Assembly: GCF_964275005.1 (NCBI RefSeq)
Contig: NC_092705.1
Coordinates: 16,209,385 to 16,273,384, forward strand
DNA length: 64,000 nt
Origin: Diadema setosum
Taxonomy: Eukaryota; Echinodermata; Echinoidea; Diadematoida; Diadematidae
Direction of reading: 5' to 3'
Under the pieces are notes generated by a model. The model searched no databases, was not told the origin of the DNA, and worked only from the letters and a program-made list of their open reading frames with translations. The position numbers and the translations under genes were made by a program. Positions within the stretch are counted from its first letter, which is position 1, and each line of letters opens with the position of its first letter. Of the stretch, positions 37,701-45,509 are shown in pieces.

Positions 37701-40700
37701 CTGGCAGAAATGTATCAATATATTGCTTTGAAAGTGATTGCCATACAGAATCAGAGCGTATGTGAGTTTTGTCCTGGCAGCTCATATTACAGGATATAAC
37801 AGTAGTTGTTGAATTCATGTTCATGGAATACAGCAGTGAACACAGAAATGTACACATGCACGTTACATGATCAGGAGTTGATATTTTCACATGTTGTTAG
37901 ATTTGCGAATAGTACCCAGATCGCAGAATTCCCACATATAACCCCAGGAAAACAGGTACGGTATGAAGTCTCATTAATAAAGATTGTCTTTGATGCGTTT
38001 GAGGTGACAAAAAATGATGTCAAGTATCAAAACTAAATGCAATCGTAAAATTTGCTTTGTGTTTGCTCTGTGTTGTGAGCTGCTCAGGTACAGCCCTGTC
38101 GCGATTTATACAGCGACTGGGCTGTGTATAGTTAGTGTACAGTGTATTTACATAATATGCACAGCCCTGTACAGTGTATTTACAGAATATGTGTATGCAC
38201 AGGCCTGTCACATCATTATCACAGCAAGTCATGACTAGTACTCTTAGTGGTCTCAGTCTGGCGGCCCCTGGCTGGGCCCCCTGCCTTGGGCCAGCACTTA
38301 GGCCCCGGCCTTGGGCCCCGTGAGCCCCTGGGCCACCGGGGCCCCCTGGGCCACGGCCCACTTGGGCTATGGACCCCTGGGCCTGGGCCCACTTGGGCTC
38401 TGGGCCCCTGGTTCCGGGCTAAGGCCCGTGGCCTTGGGTCCGGCCTTAGGCCCCGCCTTTGGCCCGGCTGTACTTTGTACATGGTCTATGTGAAATCAGG
38501 CTTGTCTGTAACTGTATAATTACATATAATTACAAATAATCACAAATGATCAACAGGTCCATACTACATATAGGACTATATGAATATATGAATAAATGAT
38601 TATATGAATATATGAATATATACAATGTCTGTGATTATATATATATTATTATATATGAATATGTGATCAGGCATTCTGTTACGGTGTCAGATCTGCAGTC
38701 ATTCATATATAGCAAATTTTATGCATGTATTGTATAAATGGCATACATTCATAGTATGCTACTTGATTGAACCAGCCAATGGAGAAAGATCACACCATTG
38801 AACAATACTTGAAAGACATGTACAGTTCAATGACTCAATGCTTGTTATTATGAACTCTGTAGAGGTATGCAGCCCTCTTCAGATGGAAAACATACAGTTG
38901 GCTATCAAACAGAGCTTGCAAAACCATCAACAATTTATTGAGTTGGATTTGTGTGTGTGTGTGTGTGTGTGTGTGATAGAGCTATTTGGCTTTTTTCCTT
39001 TGCATGCATCATCACAAATTCCCGAAGTCTGAATAAAGTGAAACCAAGACCTTCATATAGATGTGCTGCATTGTAAGGTGCTGGATCAGAGCACTACCAT
39101 AAGATTGACACCATGGCGGGAATTGTGCTAACAGCGTACTATCCTTCCTGTGCATCTATGTTAAAGTGTACCAATACCCTGAAAATCACATTTTAAAAAA
39201 TAATCTGTGACCTTTGACCTTCGACCCCGTGACCCTAAAATCCAAACAAAGTATTATCCCCCCAGGATATACCCTCATACCAAGTTTGATGTAAAACCAC
39301 CACACGGTTCTTGAGATATCGACAAAAACAAAACGGGACGGACGTACGGACGGACGAACGACCCGAAAACATAATGCCTCCGGCCACTTCGTTGGCAGAG
39401 GCATAAAAAGAAAATGGACATAGACCTCAGGGTAATGAAAACGGTCTGCACAAACAAAACTTTGGGTTAATATAACAGCTGATTTTACCTTTTCCATAGA
39501 ATAACTTTTGACTTCCCTAAGAAGCCATTAGAATGCAAACAAAGTAGCAGAAAACTACATAATGCAGAATTTGAATTAATGCATGAGCAATGGCAGACAA
39601 ATACTAATTTGCTTTGACAATATGAATGTAGTCAAAGTAACTTATCACATGCGCATGTACAAAGAATGGACACGGTCACATACAAGCCTACAAAACCACA
39701 CATAGCGCTTCTTTCTTTGCACTGGACACGTCATTTCTGGTGAGCCTTTTTTTGGAGGATGATTAATTACCTCATGATTCTACTCAACACACATCTAAGA
39801 TATATTCAAAAGCACTCACACAATCAAAGAACTTGAATTTCTCCTAGAAAACAGATGACTACTGACAATCACAGTGTAAAGCTCACCTTGCGTTTGTGTG
39901 ATTTCTTCCATGTGTCTCTGCTCTTCCTCTGAAAAGCCAACGAAGCCAATGGTACAGCCAAAGAAAGGTGGCATCTTATACTTCAGCTGTGCAATCACAG
40001 AAACACAATAATACATTAATCAGTAATCTGTAGATACTGCTGCATTCAAATGAACAGACATCATTCAGCCTCGACGTCTGACAATGTTATGAGCATCTCA
40101 TTTCACATGCTCCATTCTTTTCTGTTTTATATGTTGACATTTGCTCTGCTTTCGTTGGTTGTTGCTGGGACTGGCAAGTCTCAATCAAAATTTTAGAAGC
40201 TTTGGGGCTGTCAAGAATAATATCTGTTATGGATGTTTGGATAGGATTGTATTTGAAAAGAAGACTGAGCTACTGGATTTGCCTCTCTGACGGTATGGAA
40301 CAAACATTCAAAAACGTAATGAAATACTTTGCAAATTCAAGCATAAATCATTTTCTAAAATCAATCTAATGTGATAAAGTCCAGGTGCAGGAGATTGTGC
40401 AGCTCAAGTTGACAATGTTTATGATGTACGTCCTTGAATGTTTTTGAATGTCCTGTCAGTCAAAGATGCATAAGGTAAGTTTTTATTCCCACTATGAAGC
40501 AGAACATCAAAAAACAAAACAAAACAAAACAAAAATAAATGAAAATTTCATCCTAAAATGTGAGCAAACACTTACACTTGTTTTTCTAACATCCTCATCT
40601 TACATTAACATTGGAGGGATTTGTACACTCTTTTTAAAAAGCTGCCTTATCCTTTCACGATGATGAATTTGAAAAATTGGAGATCCAAAATTATCATCTC

Positions 40701-42250
40701 GTCAGCGAGGGAACAATGATGAATGAAATGTATGAAAGGCCAGAAACTGAACTTCTGAGAAGCTAATAAAACAAATATTCGTCAGGAGAGTCATTCAACC
40801 AATGTTGCTACAATATGCATGGCTTTGATGAAAATTTCAAACCAAAAAGAAACCTCTGGATTCATTCATATTGATCAATGCTTATCTGCTCATCAATTTA
40901 TACAAAAGACCTTTTCCAAAATCAAAACAAAAATTAAAGAAAAAAAAAAGGAGGAAAAGAAGAGAGATTTTTCACAGTATCCAACAGTTCTTGCAAACAA
41001 GACAACTAGACTGCAAGCATTAGATCTGTACATGTTATTAAAATGCTTTACAAGTGTTTTTCTCCCACTGACACATCAGTATGGTCTAAAGTTTTCCATC
41101 CCGGTCGAAACAATGGCATCACTCACCATTTCCTCCGATGTCGCGGTGCAGTCTTCCTGGTTTCTCCTCTCCCATGTGGCCTGGATCCACTCAGACGTCA
41201 TGATGGGTGTCCCGAGGCTGACCGCAACCTACATCAAAGTGGCCAAAACAATGTCAGTTCATTATCAGGACCTTGACTTCATCTTAAAGGGACTGTACAG
41301 TACTGGTTGAGGTGAGGATTCAGCTTATAATGTTTTGTGAGATATTTAGAAACCACACTATGAAATGTTAAAGAGCATACAATTCTAAGGGAAATCAAGT
41401 TTATTTGATGAAAATCGGTTTTGAAATGACTGAGATATCTACAAACAAGGAAAAACAAAGAGATCCTCATAAAAGTCGTGGCCTGTCAATTTTATTAGGA
41501 TCACTTTTTTTTTTATATATATCTCAGCCATTTCAAGGCCAATTTTCATCAAATAAATGTTGAATCCTTCTTGAAATTACATGCTCTTTCATATTTCATA
41601 AGAGGTTTCTCATTATCTCACAAAAAAAAAAAAAAAAAATGTTATAAACCTGAATCCTCACCTCAACCAGTACTTGTACAGTCCCTTTAAGTCATCTTAC
41701 TTTTAATACTGCATCAGGCCAGTCATTTCAATCTGTGTATCACCACATTTGTACCACTGAAATTGCTACTTTCGAAGCAAGATCAGGAGACAGGATACTA
41801 TTACTATTGTGTCATTTCATATAATTGCGGCATTGCGGCATTACGCCTTAAATGACCTCAAAGGTTAATGAAAGCAGAAGCAAAATAGGGGCCTTTGACG
41901 ACAATACCAGAAAAATGCAAAGTATGCAAGAATGAAAATAGGCAGGCTAAGAGTAGTAGAAGTGCTTGTTGTGTGGTGCCACTCACCCTGTACTTTTCAC
42001 TGTTGGTGGAGTTTGCCACGAGGTGAGTGATGCGGGGGCCGTAATCCCTGCGGATGCTGCCCCCCATGTTGTGGACGGCCACCACCAGTCTCTTCAGTTC
42101 AGTCTTGTCCAGGAAGCCCGTGAAGCAGATCACCAGCTTGTCCATGTGACGGCAGAACAGCGGCCTGGTCACGCAGGGCAGGTGCTGGAAAAACGACCAC
42201 ATCGAAGCCAGCATTAAGGATGCAACAATTAAAACAAAATAAAACACAGC

Positions 42251-42282
<32 letters not shown>

Positions 42283-44665
42283 AACCTTCTGTAAGGTGTT
42301 ACACATCTTCAGTGGGAACACCACACATTGGCTACATCCAAAATGAACTGGCAAAAATAGGCCTACATTGTGGTGGTCCAGCCTACAGACCTATAAATGG
42401 CATGCATGACAATGAGTAAGAATAAGGCGTCATTTGCTATGATCTAGGCCAAGAAGTCTCCTTGCAGTCGGAAAGCTATCCCCTTTAAGTTCACTGCATA
42501 TCTACACATACTGGAAAAGATTAGTAATACAGAGTTCAAGTGATTAAATCTATGACACTAACCCTAAAACAGGAAGAACTTTACAATAATTTGCTAATTT
42601 AGGAGATAGAAACAGGAACTTCATTCCACATTCTAATATGTTGTCAATTTGAAAATTAATTCCAAGTTTAACAATTAAGATGCCTTTTAAAATTCTGCAA
42701 CTAAAACAGGGTTATTACAGATGAACAAAGGTTTCATGTGAAAGAGATTCTTTTCTAAAACTCTAACATATGAAACACTCGCAATATTCAATAATTTTTA
42801 ATAAAGTGATCAAAATATGAAAACCTAACATACAACACCAAACCAGAGGACTCTATCTGAGACATAAAATATAGCAAGACGGGCTGATTTTGATACAACA
42901 TGCATTTCCCATAGACACTTGCCCGAGTATACTCGGGGCTCATCCTCAACCTTTTGGATAAATTTCACCAGGCGATTTCTTTGAGTATGAAGACCTGTAC
43001 CTCCTCTGTTGCGGCACTCTGTATTATTGCAGTGGGTCCCAGGACACGTAGGTCATTCTTGGCAAGGAGCTGAAATGTCTCTCCTTCAAACTCGGGGAGG
43101 ACGAACACAGTTTCCACTTGCTCTTGCTTGGTGGACAGATATTCCTGGCCTGTGTCTGAGAACACATATGGCATCTTCATTTTCTGTCAGGAGAGAATCG
43201 AGAGGGGGAAAAAATTGTAAGGTGTTCTTGAGGAGACATTGATCAAATAAAAAATGAACACATTACAGTGCATTCATGTGACTAGGACAAATTCTCACCA
43301 CATTCATATTGGCATGGATGTACATGAAACATAGTAGCATCACCTCACAAAATAGCCATGTATTCAATGATTCTGTGACATTTGCTCCTGCAACAACTGC
43401 TCCTATGAAGTATGTGCACACTACGTCAAACATAAATTCTACCCACAAACAAAAACCTAAACCCTATCTCAATCCTCACATCAAACTAAACCTAAAAACC
43501 CTATCATCACAACCCTAACTCTAAGTCCTTGGATAAAATACTACCAGAGCAATTGTTGCACGAGCAAAAAATGTCATGTCACCAAAAATCATGTCATATA
43601 ACCATGTGAAAATGAAAAATGTATTACAAGTTAATGACTGTGAGCCTTTATCTACACACAATATAGCAAAACAGTACAATGAGAAACAGTTCTCACAATT
43701 GAAACTTACTTGTAATGCTTGATGAAGTTGTGTGTGTTTGCTAAGTTGATCTCCAATCAGACAAAATCTGACATCCACTGCCATCATTGGCCCTGCCAAG
43801 GGTGATGAAAATATTCCAGGTTATAAGGTGGAAATAACATTTCAGACATTGAGACTTCAGTCTTCATCAGGAATATAAAGTGGAAAATGTGAAAACTTAA
43901 TCTATATTCTATGTTGACATTCTGTGCTGATTAACAGATTTCAATTCTGTCCAATTAAACAGCTTTTTAGATTCGATCATAACAGAAATATATCCAGCCC
44001 AACCAAACTACTGTTCAGGCAAATATCACGAAATATCACCAAATCTGAAAGTCTCAATATTACTATCAACCCACTGTGGTGCAGGATATACCAGGAGAAC
44101 AATGGATGAAGATTGCTTGCTTTTGTTCAGTTTGAGCTTGGCACAATAGAATCCACTACTAGGCACAGAATGAAAATAATTTTTTAGTCTTGTCACGTCC
44201 TACATTCTTGTGTCTGCAACTTCATATAGCATGCAAGAACACATTGTAATACAATCTGAGTTCCCAAACTGAGATAACTTCCCTGATTTTGTACTGGTAA
44301 TTTAGTGGTAAGTAATGTTTCAAACAATTTGAAGCTTCACTTGTTGCAACTTCCACTGAAGTAAAATATGAACCTGATGAAAGCTCAAAGCTAACTGGTT
44401 GTAGCCATCACTGTCACTGTTGCAGTGGTGGTTACATGCTGTCATTGCAAGGTGAAATTGTTGTAAAAATCTTGTTTGAAACAAGTCCAGAAGAAAATTG
44501 AAAAAAGGAAGCTGCTCTGAAGCTCTTTCTAGATTAGCTTGCATAAGATATCATCATTCATTCAGATAGAGTTCACCTACCTAATCTTGTTGTATCATTT
44601 ATGGTACTAGTGCTCATTCCACTGCAGCTCAGCTGACATTGGGTGATCTCTTGCGTTCCGGCCAT
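15816..44665 (-). CDS. ECT2: ECT2, Rho guanine nucleotide exchange factor (complete, 19 coding exons)
   Basis: Epithelial cell transforming 2 activates RhoA at the cell equator to drive the contractile ring in cytokinesis; its BRCT repeats bind centralspindlin. Nineteen exons join in frame to 880 residues plus TGA, close to human ECT2 (~883). Order: variable N-terminus (1-28), BRCT repeats (~30-117, 118-205, ~222-310), linker with RKRR (332-335) and QKRR (357-360) likely nuclear signals and Thr-Pro sites such as T320, DH domain (~405-600) with RPVQRLP at 556-562, PH region (~620-760), and a basic tail. Thr139 (in CFTGF) and Lys181 (in EKYR) are 42 apart, like the human BRCT1 phosphopeptide-binding pair; Trp292 corresponds to the BRCT2 tryptophan. 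Start ATG at 44665 is in an ACCATGG context with an in-frame stop upstream. No breaks or missing motifs. Introns carry many MITEs. Alignment was by memory of the vertebrate protein. Confidence 0.96.
16686..16835. repeat. ACTGGTC-rich inverted segment beside ECT2 exon 18
   Basis: Repeated ACTGGTC / GACCAGT in both directions (16699, 16719, 16755, 16781, 16815), ending 11 bp from the exon donor. Likely a small degraded MITE. Confidence 0.4.
16846..17032 (-). CDS. ECT2: ECT2 coding exon 18 (basic tail)
   Basis: KRATKKVTRTFSFNKTPRRS matches vertebrate KKTSKKVTRAFSFSKTPKRA, the polybasic membrane-binding cluster. It continues Ser/Thr-rich to TMTLK before GTATGC, phase 0. Confidence 0.93.
17652..17953. 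mobile_element. MITE with TIR GCCCACC.CACAC.ACACGA
   Basis: Left GCCCACCACACACTACACGA, right inverted TCGTGTGCGGTGGCC, TAA-like flanks; interior repeats of ACGACTGG. Harbinger-like by target. Confidence 0.6.
17988..18073 (-). CDS. ECT2: ECT2 coding exon 17
   Basis: ENFLLKISPEDLELSKSDFD, linking PH to the basic tail. Acceptor TTCCTTAG, donor GTAGGA, phase 2. Confidence 0.88.
18348..18734. mobile_element. hairpin MITE family J, copy 1
   Basis: Almost all of the element is an inverted repeat with ~190-bp arms (AAGGGATGGTACAGTATTGG ... inverse). Marker GTAATAAAAGGTGGGTCCCA in the centre. 387 bp. Confidence 0.75.
18770..18832. repeat. (AT)n microsatellite after a C run
   Basis: C14, A9 and then interrupted AT repeats in an ECT2 intron. 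Confidence 0.9.
19076..19874. mobile_element. TTAA-flanked MITE, subfamily B
   Basis: Ends TTAACCCTAAAAAGACTGGG and exact inverse. Subterminal palindromes have the centre CCTAAAAGG (left) and CCCTTTAGG (right). The interior aligns with 14845-15620. 799 bp, in an ECT2 intron. Confidence 0.85.
19923..20300. mobile_element. pogo-like MITE carrying a nested MITE
   Basis: CAGTCAACTCTGC and inverted GCAGAGTCAACTG, TA on both sides. Split by the element 20034-20274. Confidence 0.75.
20034..20274. mobile_element. TTCGCG MITE nested in 19923-20300
   Basis: CTGTATACGCCATATATTTC and inverted AAATATTTGGCGCATACAG with TTCGCGA motifs throughout; TA both sides. Confidence 0.75.
20435..20822. mobile_element. 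hairpin MITE family J, copy 2
   Basis: TTAAAGGG...CCCTTTAA with ~190-bp arms. Its right TTAA (20819-20822) is also the left TTAA of the neighbouring subfamily C MITE. Confidence 0.8.
20819..21611. mobile_element. TTAA-flanked MITE, subfamily C
   Basis: Ends TTAACCCTAAAAGGGCCGGG and inverse with one change. Subterminal centre GGAATCC. A run of 31 G lies at 21506-21536. 793 bp; right end 23 bp from ECT2 exon 16. Confidence 0.85.
21635..21798 (-). CDS. ECT2: ECT2 coding exon 16 (PH end)
   Basis: ECHNAFALLCKPP then ASDESSKTEWLKTLCQHMAN, the last PH helix. Donor GTAAGT. It lies 23 bp from the end of a TTAA-flanked MITE. Confidence 0.95.
21874..22175. mobile_element. CAGGGGGTGT MITE, copy 1 (right end degraded)
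   Basis: CAGGGGGTGTTTCACAAAGA, then GTATGCCCAGTGTGTCTCC, matching 51987-52299 throughout. Confidence 0.6.
22342..22459 (-). CDS. ECT2: ECT2 coding exon 15 (PH)
   Basis: ICKKRARHANSKTSQK then FKHIELLSLSYIRRVLDINE, matching vertebrate LKHIHLMPLSQIKKVLDIRE. Phase 1. Confidence 0.93.
22993..23523. mobile_element. MITE with TIR CAAGGTGCTA
   Basis: CAAGGTGCTACA and inverted TGTATAGCACCTTG; interior repeats of TTGCCCA in both directions. Related GGCAAGTAAATTTT hairpin at 60398-60463. Confidence 0.55.
23886..24081. mobile_element. TTCGCG MITE (CTGTAAAAG.GGAAATTTT), copy 1
   Basis: CTGTAAAAGGGGAAATTTTT and inverted TATCCACTTTTCCAG, TA flanks. Shares GTTGATGTCTTGATTC with 32652-32860. Ends ~100 bp from ECT2 exon 14. 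Confidence 0.75.
24179..24383 (-). CDS. ECT2: ECT2 coding exon 14 (DH end, PH start)
   Basis: INEDKRKTEGHTQMFDIM closes the DH domain; PPDLLSAHRQFV and ITMFLFSDTLE begin the PH region. Donor GTTAGT, phase 0. Confidence 0.94.
24873..25437. mobile_element. hairpin MITE, second family, TTAA ends
   Basis: TTAAAGGGAAGGTAAACCC and inverted GGGTTTATCTTCCCTTTAA with ~240-bp arms (GGAACCGCTGGGTGAGGAGA and inverse). 565 bp, in the ECT2 intron upstream of exon 14. Confidence 0.85.
25525..25703 (-). CDS. ECT2: ECT2 coding exon 13 (DH core)
   Basis: Residues 538-596. Carries ECGRQSLTELLIRPVQRLP, the signature helix of DH exchange factors, which contacts the GTPase. Donor GTACGT gives phase 2 and joins KKVTE to QINEDKRKT of exon 14. 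Confidence 0.93.
26301..28620. mobile_element. 2.3-kb element with 13-bp inverted ends and a terminal hairpin
   Basis: Ends TTAGGTGATCCGA and exact inverse. The right end also forms a hairpin GGTGATCCGAG / CTCGGATCACC (28591-28618) and stops at CTAA before T, which recalls Helitron-type 3' ends. Interior: two ~571-bp tandem units (from about 26470 and 27040) with TGACCTTTGACC, then a CG-alternating segment with CRE palindromes. No coding capacity. Class is inferred. Confidence 0.6.
28708..29781. mobile_element. TTAA-flanked MITE with a nested MITE
   Basis: Ends TTAACCCTAATCCCACCAGG and inverted CCGGTAGGAATAGGGTTAA, same family in opposite orientation (GGGCCATTTTGGCCC-type palindrome near 29745). 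Interrupted by the TA-flanked element 28764-29164. Confidence 0.75.
28764..29164. mobile_element. pogo/Tigger-like MITE nested in a TTAA MITE
   Basis: CAGTTGAGCCTCTCTTATCC and inverted AAGAGGTTCAACTG, flanked by TA on both sides, 401 bp. Confidence 0.8.
29846..29956 (-). CDS. ECT2: ECT2 coding exon 12 (DH domain)
   Basis: 37 codons ending with CDKQKPRFHAFLK, almost the same as vertebrate CEKQKPRFHAFLK. Donor GTGAGT. Confidence 0.95.
30406..30591 (-). CDS. ECT2: ECT2 coding exon 11 (DH domain)
   Basis: 62 codons: VFKEPLEKEQTGGALLPQED then IKTIFNRIPDIYAVH, the DH segment equivalent to KTIFGSIPDIFDVH. Donor GTAAGG. Confidence 0.95.
30627..30835. mobile_element. hairpin MITE family J, copy 3 (truncated)
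   Basis: Left arm and centre only (TTAAAGGGATAGTACA to GGTGGGTCCCACC). It begins 36 bp from ECT2 exon 11. Confidence 0.7.
31041..31180 (-). CDS. ECT2: ECT2 coding exon 10 (DH domain start)
   Basis: Residues 392-438: TPMETETPKKAPP (Thr-Pro sites), then the first DH helix LLQTEINYVKILDTII. Acceptor ACCGACAG, donor GTGAGT. Confidence 0.92.
32082..32325 (-). CDS. ECT2: ECT2 coding exon 9 (regulatory linker)
   Basis: Residues 311-391. Contains TP dipeptides (313, 320), RKRRLKQS, ETDSLESPLPPQKRR and a Ser-rich stretch ending SQTPE. These match the nuclear signals and Cdk-type sites of the vertebrate linker. Ends in phase 1. Confidence 0.92.
32362..32390. repeat. (GA)n microsatellite
   Basis: GAGA run ~40 bp upstream (in gene sense) of the ECT2 exon 9 acceptor. 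It reads as a TC-rich tract on the sense strand. Confidence 0.9.
32652..32860. mobile_element. TTCGCG MITE, copy 2
   Basis: CTGTAAAAGTGGAAATTTTC and inverted ATATCCACTTTTACAG, TA flanks, 209 bp. Lone ends of the same family occur near 51393 and 55078. Confidence 0.85.
33120..33182 (-). CDS. ECT2: ECT2 coding exon 8 (BRCT2 end)
   Basis: 21 codons, WFWASIQMDARAEEGLYTF, near-identical to vertebrate WFWGSIQMDARAGE. Donor GTAAGT. Confidence 0.93.
33427..34105. mobile_element. TTAA-flanked MITE, subfamily A second copy
   Basis: Starts TTCAACCCTATTCCAATTGG, ends inverted with AATAGGGTTAA; subterminal TCAAATTGA centre as in 14845-15620, whose interior it closely matches. About 100 bp shorter. Confidence 0.8.
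34512..34627 (-). CDS. ECT2: ECT2 coding exon 7 (BRCT2)
   Basis: Reads GGSVVSVADESCTHIVVDEN ... KLVKQE. CTHIVV is the BRCT2 THLVV motif. The intron before it is ~5.3 kb and holds the DR1-motif repeats and the GC-rich minisatellite. Confidence 0.93.
34728..34792. repeat. (GACA)n microsatellite
   Basis: Runs of GACA with GTCA variants, 135-200 bp from ECT2 exon 7. Confidence 0.95.
34864..35832. mobile_element. element with ATGCCTCCGCCA ends and TGACCTTTGACC units
   Basis: Begins ATGCCTCCGCCA (34889) and ends TGGCGGAGGCAT. Inside are degenerate units of ~110-170 bp, each with TGACCTTTGACC and a GAGATATGGAGAAAAA-like block (near 35095, 35208, 35337, 35477, 35641). Confidence 0.6.
36300..36640 (+). 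mobile_element. LINE 3' tail with (ATT/ACT)n
   Basis: GCGCCATGAGCAC, then TGCGCTATACAAGT and a TTA/CTA-type simple repeat, the same tail as at 59249-59373. No coding part recognisable. Confidence 0.5.
36870..37331. mobile_element. CCTCCGCCAAG element
   Basis: ACCTCCGCCAAG (36871) and inverted CTTGGCGGAGGT (37319), with (AAAC)n at 37267-37288. Terminal type resembles 34864-35832 but the interior differs. Confidence 0.55.
38241..38480. repeat. GC-rich GGGCCC minisatellite
   Basis: About 240 bp made of degenerate GGGCC(C/T)TGGGCC-type units, far more GC-rich than anything else here and flanked by AT-rich DNA, in an ECT2 intron. Overlapping open frames on both strands are Gly/Pro-rich by composition only. 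Confidence 0.85.
38950..38976. repeat. (GT)n microsatellite
   Basis: Pure GT run in an ECT2 intron. Confidence 0.95.
39195..39407. repeat. second copy of the right end of the CCTCCG/DR1 element
   Basis: Nearly identical to 35632-35832 (CTGTGACCTTTGACCTTCGA, GGACGAACG, ATAATGCCTCCGGCCACTTC). Only the last ~210 bp are present. Confidence 0.85.
39887..39986 (-). CDS. ECT2: ECT2 coding exon 6 (BRCT2 start)
   Basis: LKYKMPPFFGC then GFVGFSEEE, matching vertebrate FKVPPFQDC and SFLGFSDEE. Ends in phase 1 before GTGAGC. Confidence 0.93.
41127..41228 (-). CDS. ECT2: ECT2 coding exon 5 (BRCT1 end)
   Basis: 34 codons, VAVSLGTPIM...EWIQATWERRN, closing BRCT1 with its conserved tryptophan. An open frame on the opposite strand here is its shadow. 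Confidence 0.94.
41284..41690. mobile_element. hairpin MITE family J, copy 4
   Basis: TTAAAGGGACTGTACAGTAC and exact inverse at the far end, TTAA both sides, 407 bp; in the ECT2 intron just upstream of exon 5. Confidence 0.85.
41987..42184 (-). CDS. ECT2: ECT2 coding exon 4 (BRCT1)
   Basis: 66 codons with the BRCT core: CFTGF, GGSIRRDYG, ITHLVAN and EKYR. Acceptor TTTTTCCAG, donor GTGAGT, phase 0. Confidence 0.95.
42245..42283. repeat. (CAA)n microsatellite
   Basis: About 12 CAA units, 60 bp upstream (gene sense) of ECT2 exon 4. Confidence 0.95.
43001..43183 (-). CDS. ECT2: ECT2 coding exon 3
   Basis: 61 codons, BRCT0 continued; DLRVLGPTAI matches the vertebrate DCRVIGPPVV stretch. Donor GTACAG, phase 0. 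Confidence 0.9.
43710..43792 (-). CDS. ECT2: ECT2 coding exon 2
   Basis: Start of the N-terminal BRCT0-like fold (VDVRFCLIGDQLS). Acceptor CTTGGCAG, donor GTAAGT, ends in phase 0. Confidence 0.88.
44581..44665 (-). CDS. ECT2: ECT2 coding exon 1
   Basis: Residues 1-28 (MAGTQEITQC...), Ser/Thr-rich and not conserved. Ends TTAG before GTAGGT, phase 1. The exon probably begins at 44808 after a TTTTTGTAG acceptor, so 44666-44808 would be 5' UTR. Confidence 0.85.
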
Positions 44666-44791
44666 GGTTGTCGATGGTTCCAAGGAGCTGTCTGTGTGTG
44701 TACTCTGTCTGTGAATGCTGCTCTGCACTATTTCTGATTCCTTGCTTTTTTTAGATAAAACTATGAGCTTCCTTCCTACAGCAGCCAAGCG

Positions 44792-44803
44792 CTATGTCGT
44801 CAT
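44792..44803 (-). promoter_or_regulatory. minimal upstream ORF in ECT2 5' UTR
   Basis: ATG-ACG-ACA-TAG in the presumed 5' UTR, in frame with but stopping well before the main ATG at 44665. It exists in mRNA only if the acceptor at 44809-44810 is used. Confidence 0.35.
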
Positions 44804-45509
44804 GGTTCCTACAAAAACACAAACCAATTGCTTGTAATTTCACACATGCTTTTAAACAATTCCTGTTTGGAGATGTATCTAGAAGATATTTCATAGTAGT
44901 GAAGGATATATAAACTGTGAGTAAAAACTGTAATTTTTTCATTATAAAGCAAGCTGCCCATATTTTCGACCATAATGCTATCCAAAATTTGACCACCAGT
45001 TACATGTAAATCCTATCCTTTGTTTGCAGATGAATTTTGGTATGCACAGGAGGTCTTGACCTTGGTGTTGGTGTTTCACAGATATTTTTGCCAATGAGGA
45101 AAAAGACATTTTTGCGAGATTTGACACAGAGGTTAGATTGTTATAGTGGACTAATGCCTGTCTGTTCACTCTGCAAATGAAATGCAATCAAGATGAGGTG
45201 GCGATATTTTCACACAATTGTTAAATACGCGGTCCAACAGTGATTTGTGAAGTTTGGCATTTGTGGAAATTCAATTCCTTGCAACAATAAATAGCTTCTA
45301 CCTACCACACTAGCCCAACCAGATGCCAGCCATGTACAGCGACAGGGCTGTGTATAGTTTTAAATACTACCACAGTAGATTCTATTTAAACATGATATTG
45401 ATTAATTCAATCAATGAATAGATGGACATCACTCAGGTGATGTGCATATGTGCATGCACCCCACTTAAAATGTTAAACAACAAAAACGACAACAACAATA
45501 ACAACAAAA

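Larger units (their letters stand above)
37332..41126. other. ECT2 introns 5 and 6, mostly unannotated
   Basis: Besides exon 6, the GC-rich minisatellite and the DR1 repeat copy, I see only small motifs: repeated ACAGCCCTGTACAG / GGGCTGTGTATAG at 38090-38200 (echoed at 45340), and A- or T-rich runs. Confidence 0.45.
42285..44580. other. ECT2 intron sequence without other features
   Basis: Apart from exons 2 and 3 I see no coding, RNA or clear repeat in these introns; composition is AT-rich unique-looking DNA. Confidence 0.5.

Noticed and set aside
38020-38519. Gly/Pro/Arg-rich frames on both strands
   Set aside because: They are produced by the GGGCCC minisatellite, open in several frames at once.
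40819-41310. 163-codon open frame on the + strand
   Set aside because: It overlaps ECT2 exon 5 on the other strand; its frame is an antisense shadow and its ends are low-complexity Lys/Glu-rich.
44573-44788. Longer ECT2 N-terminus beginning upstream of 44665
   Set aside because: The upstream frame opens only at TTG after an in-frame TAG; the first ATG is at 44665 in a good context.
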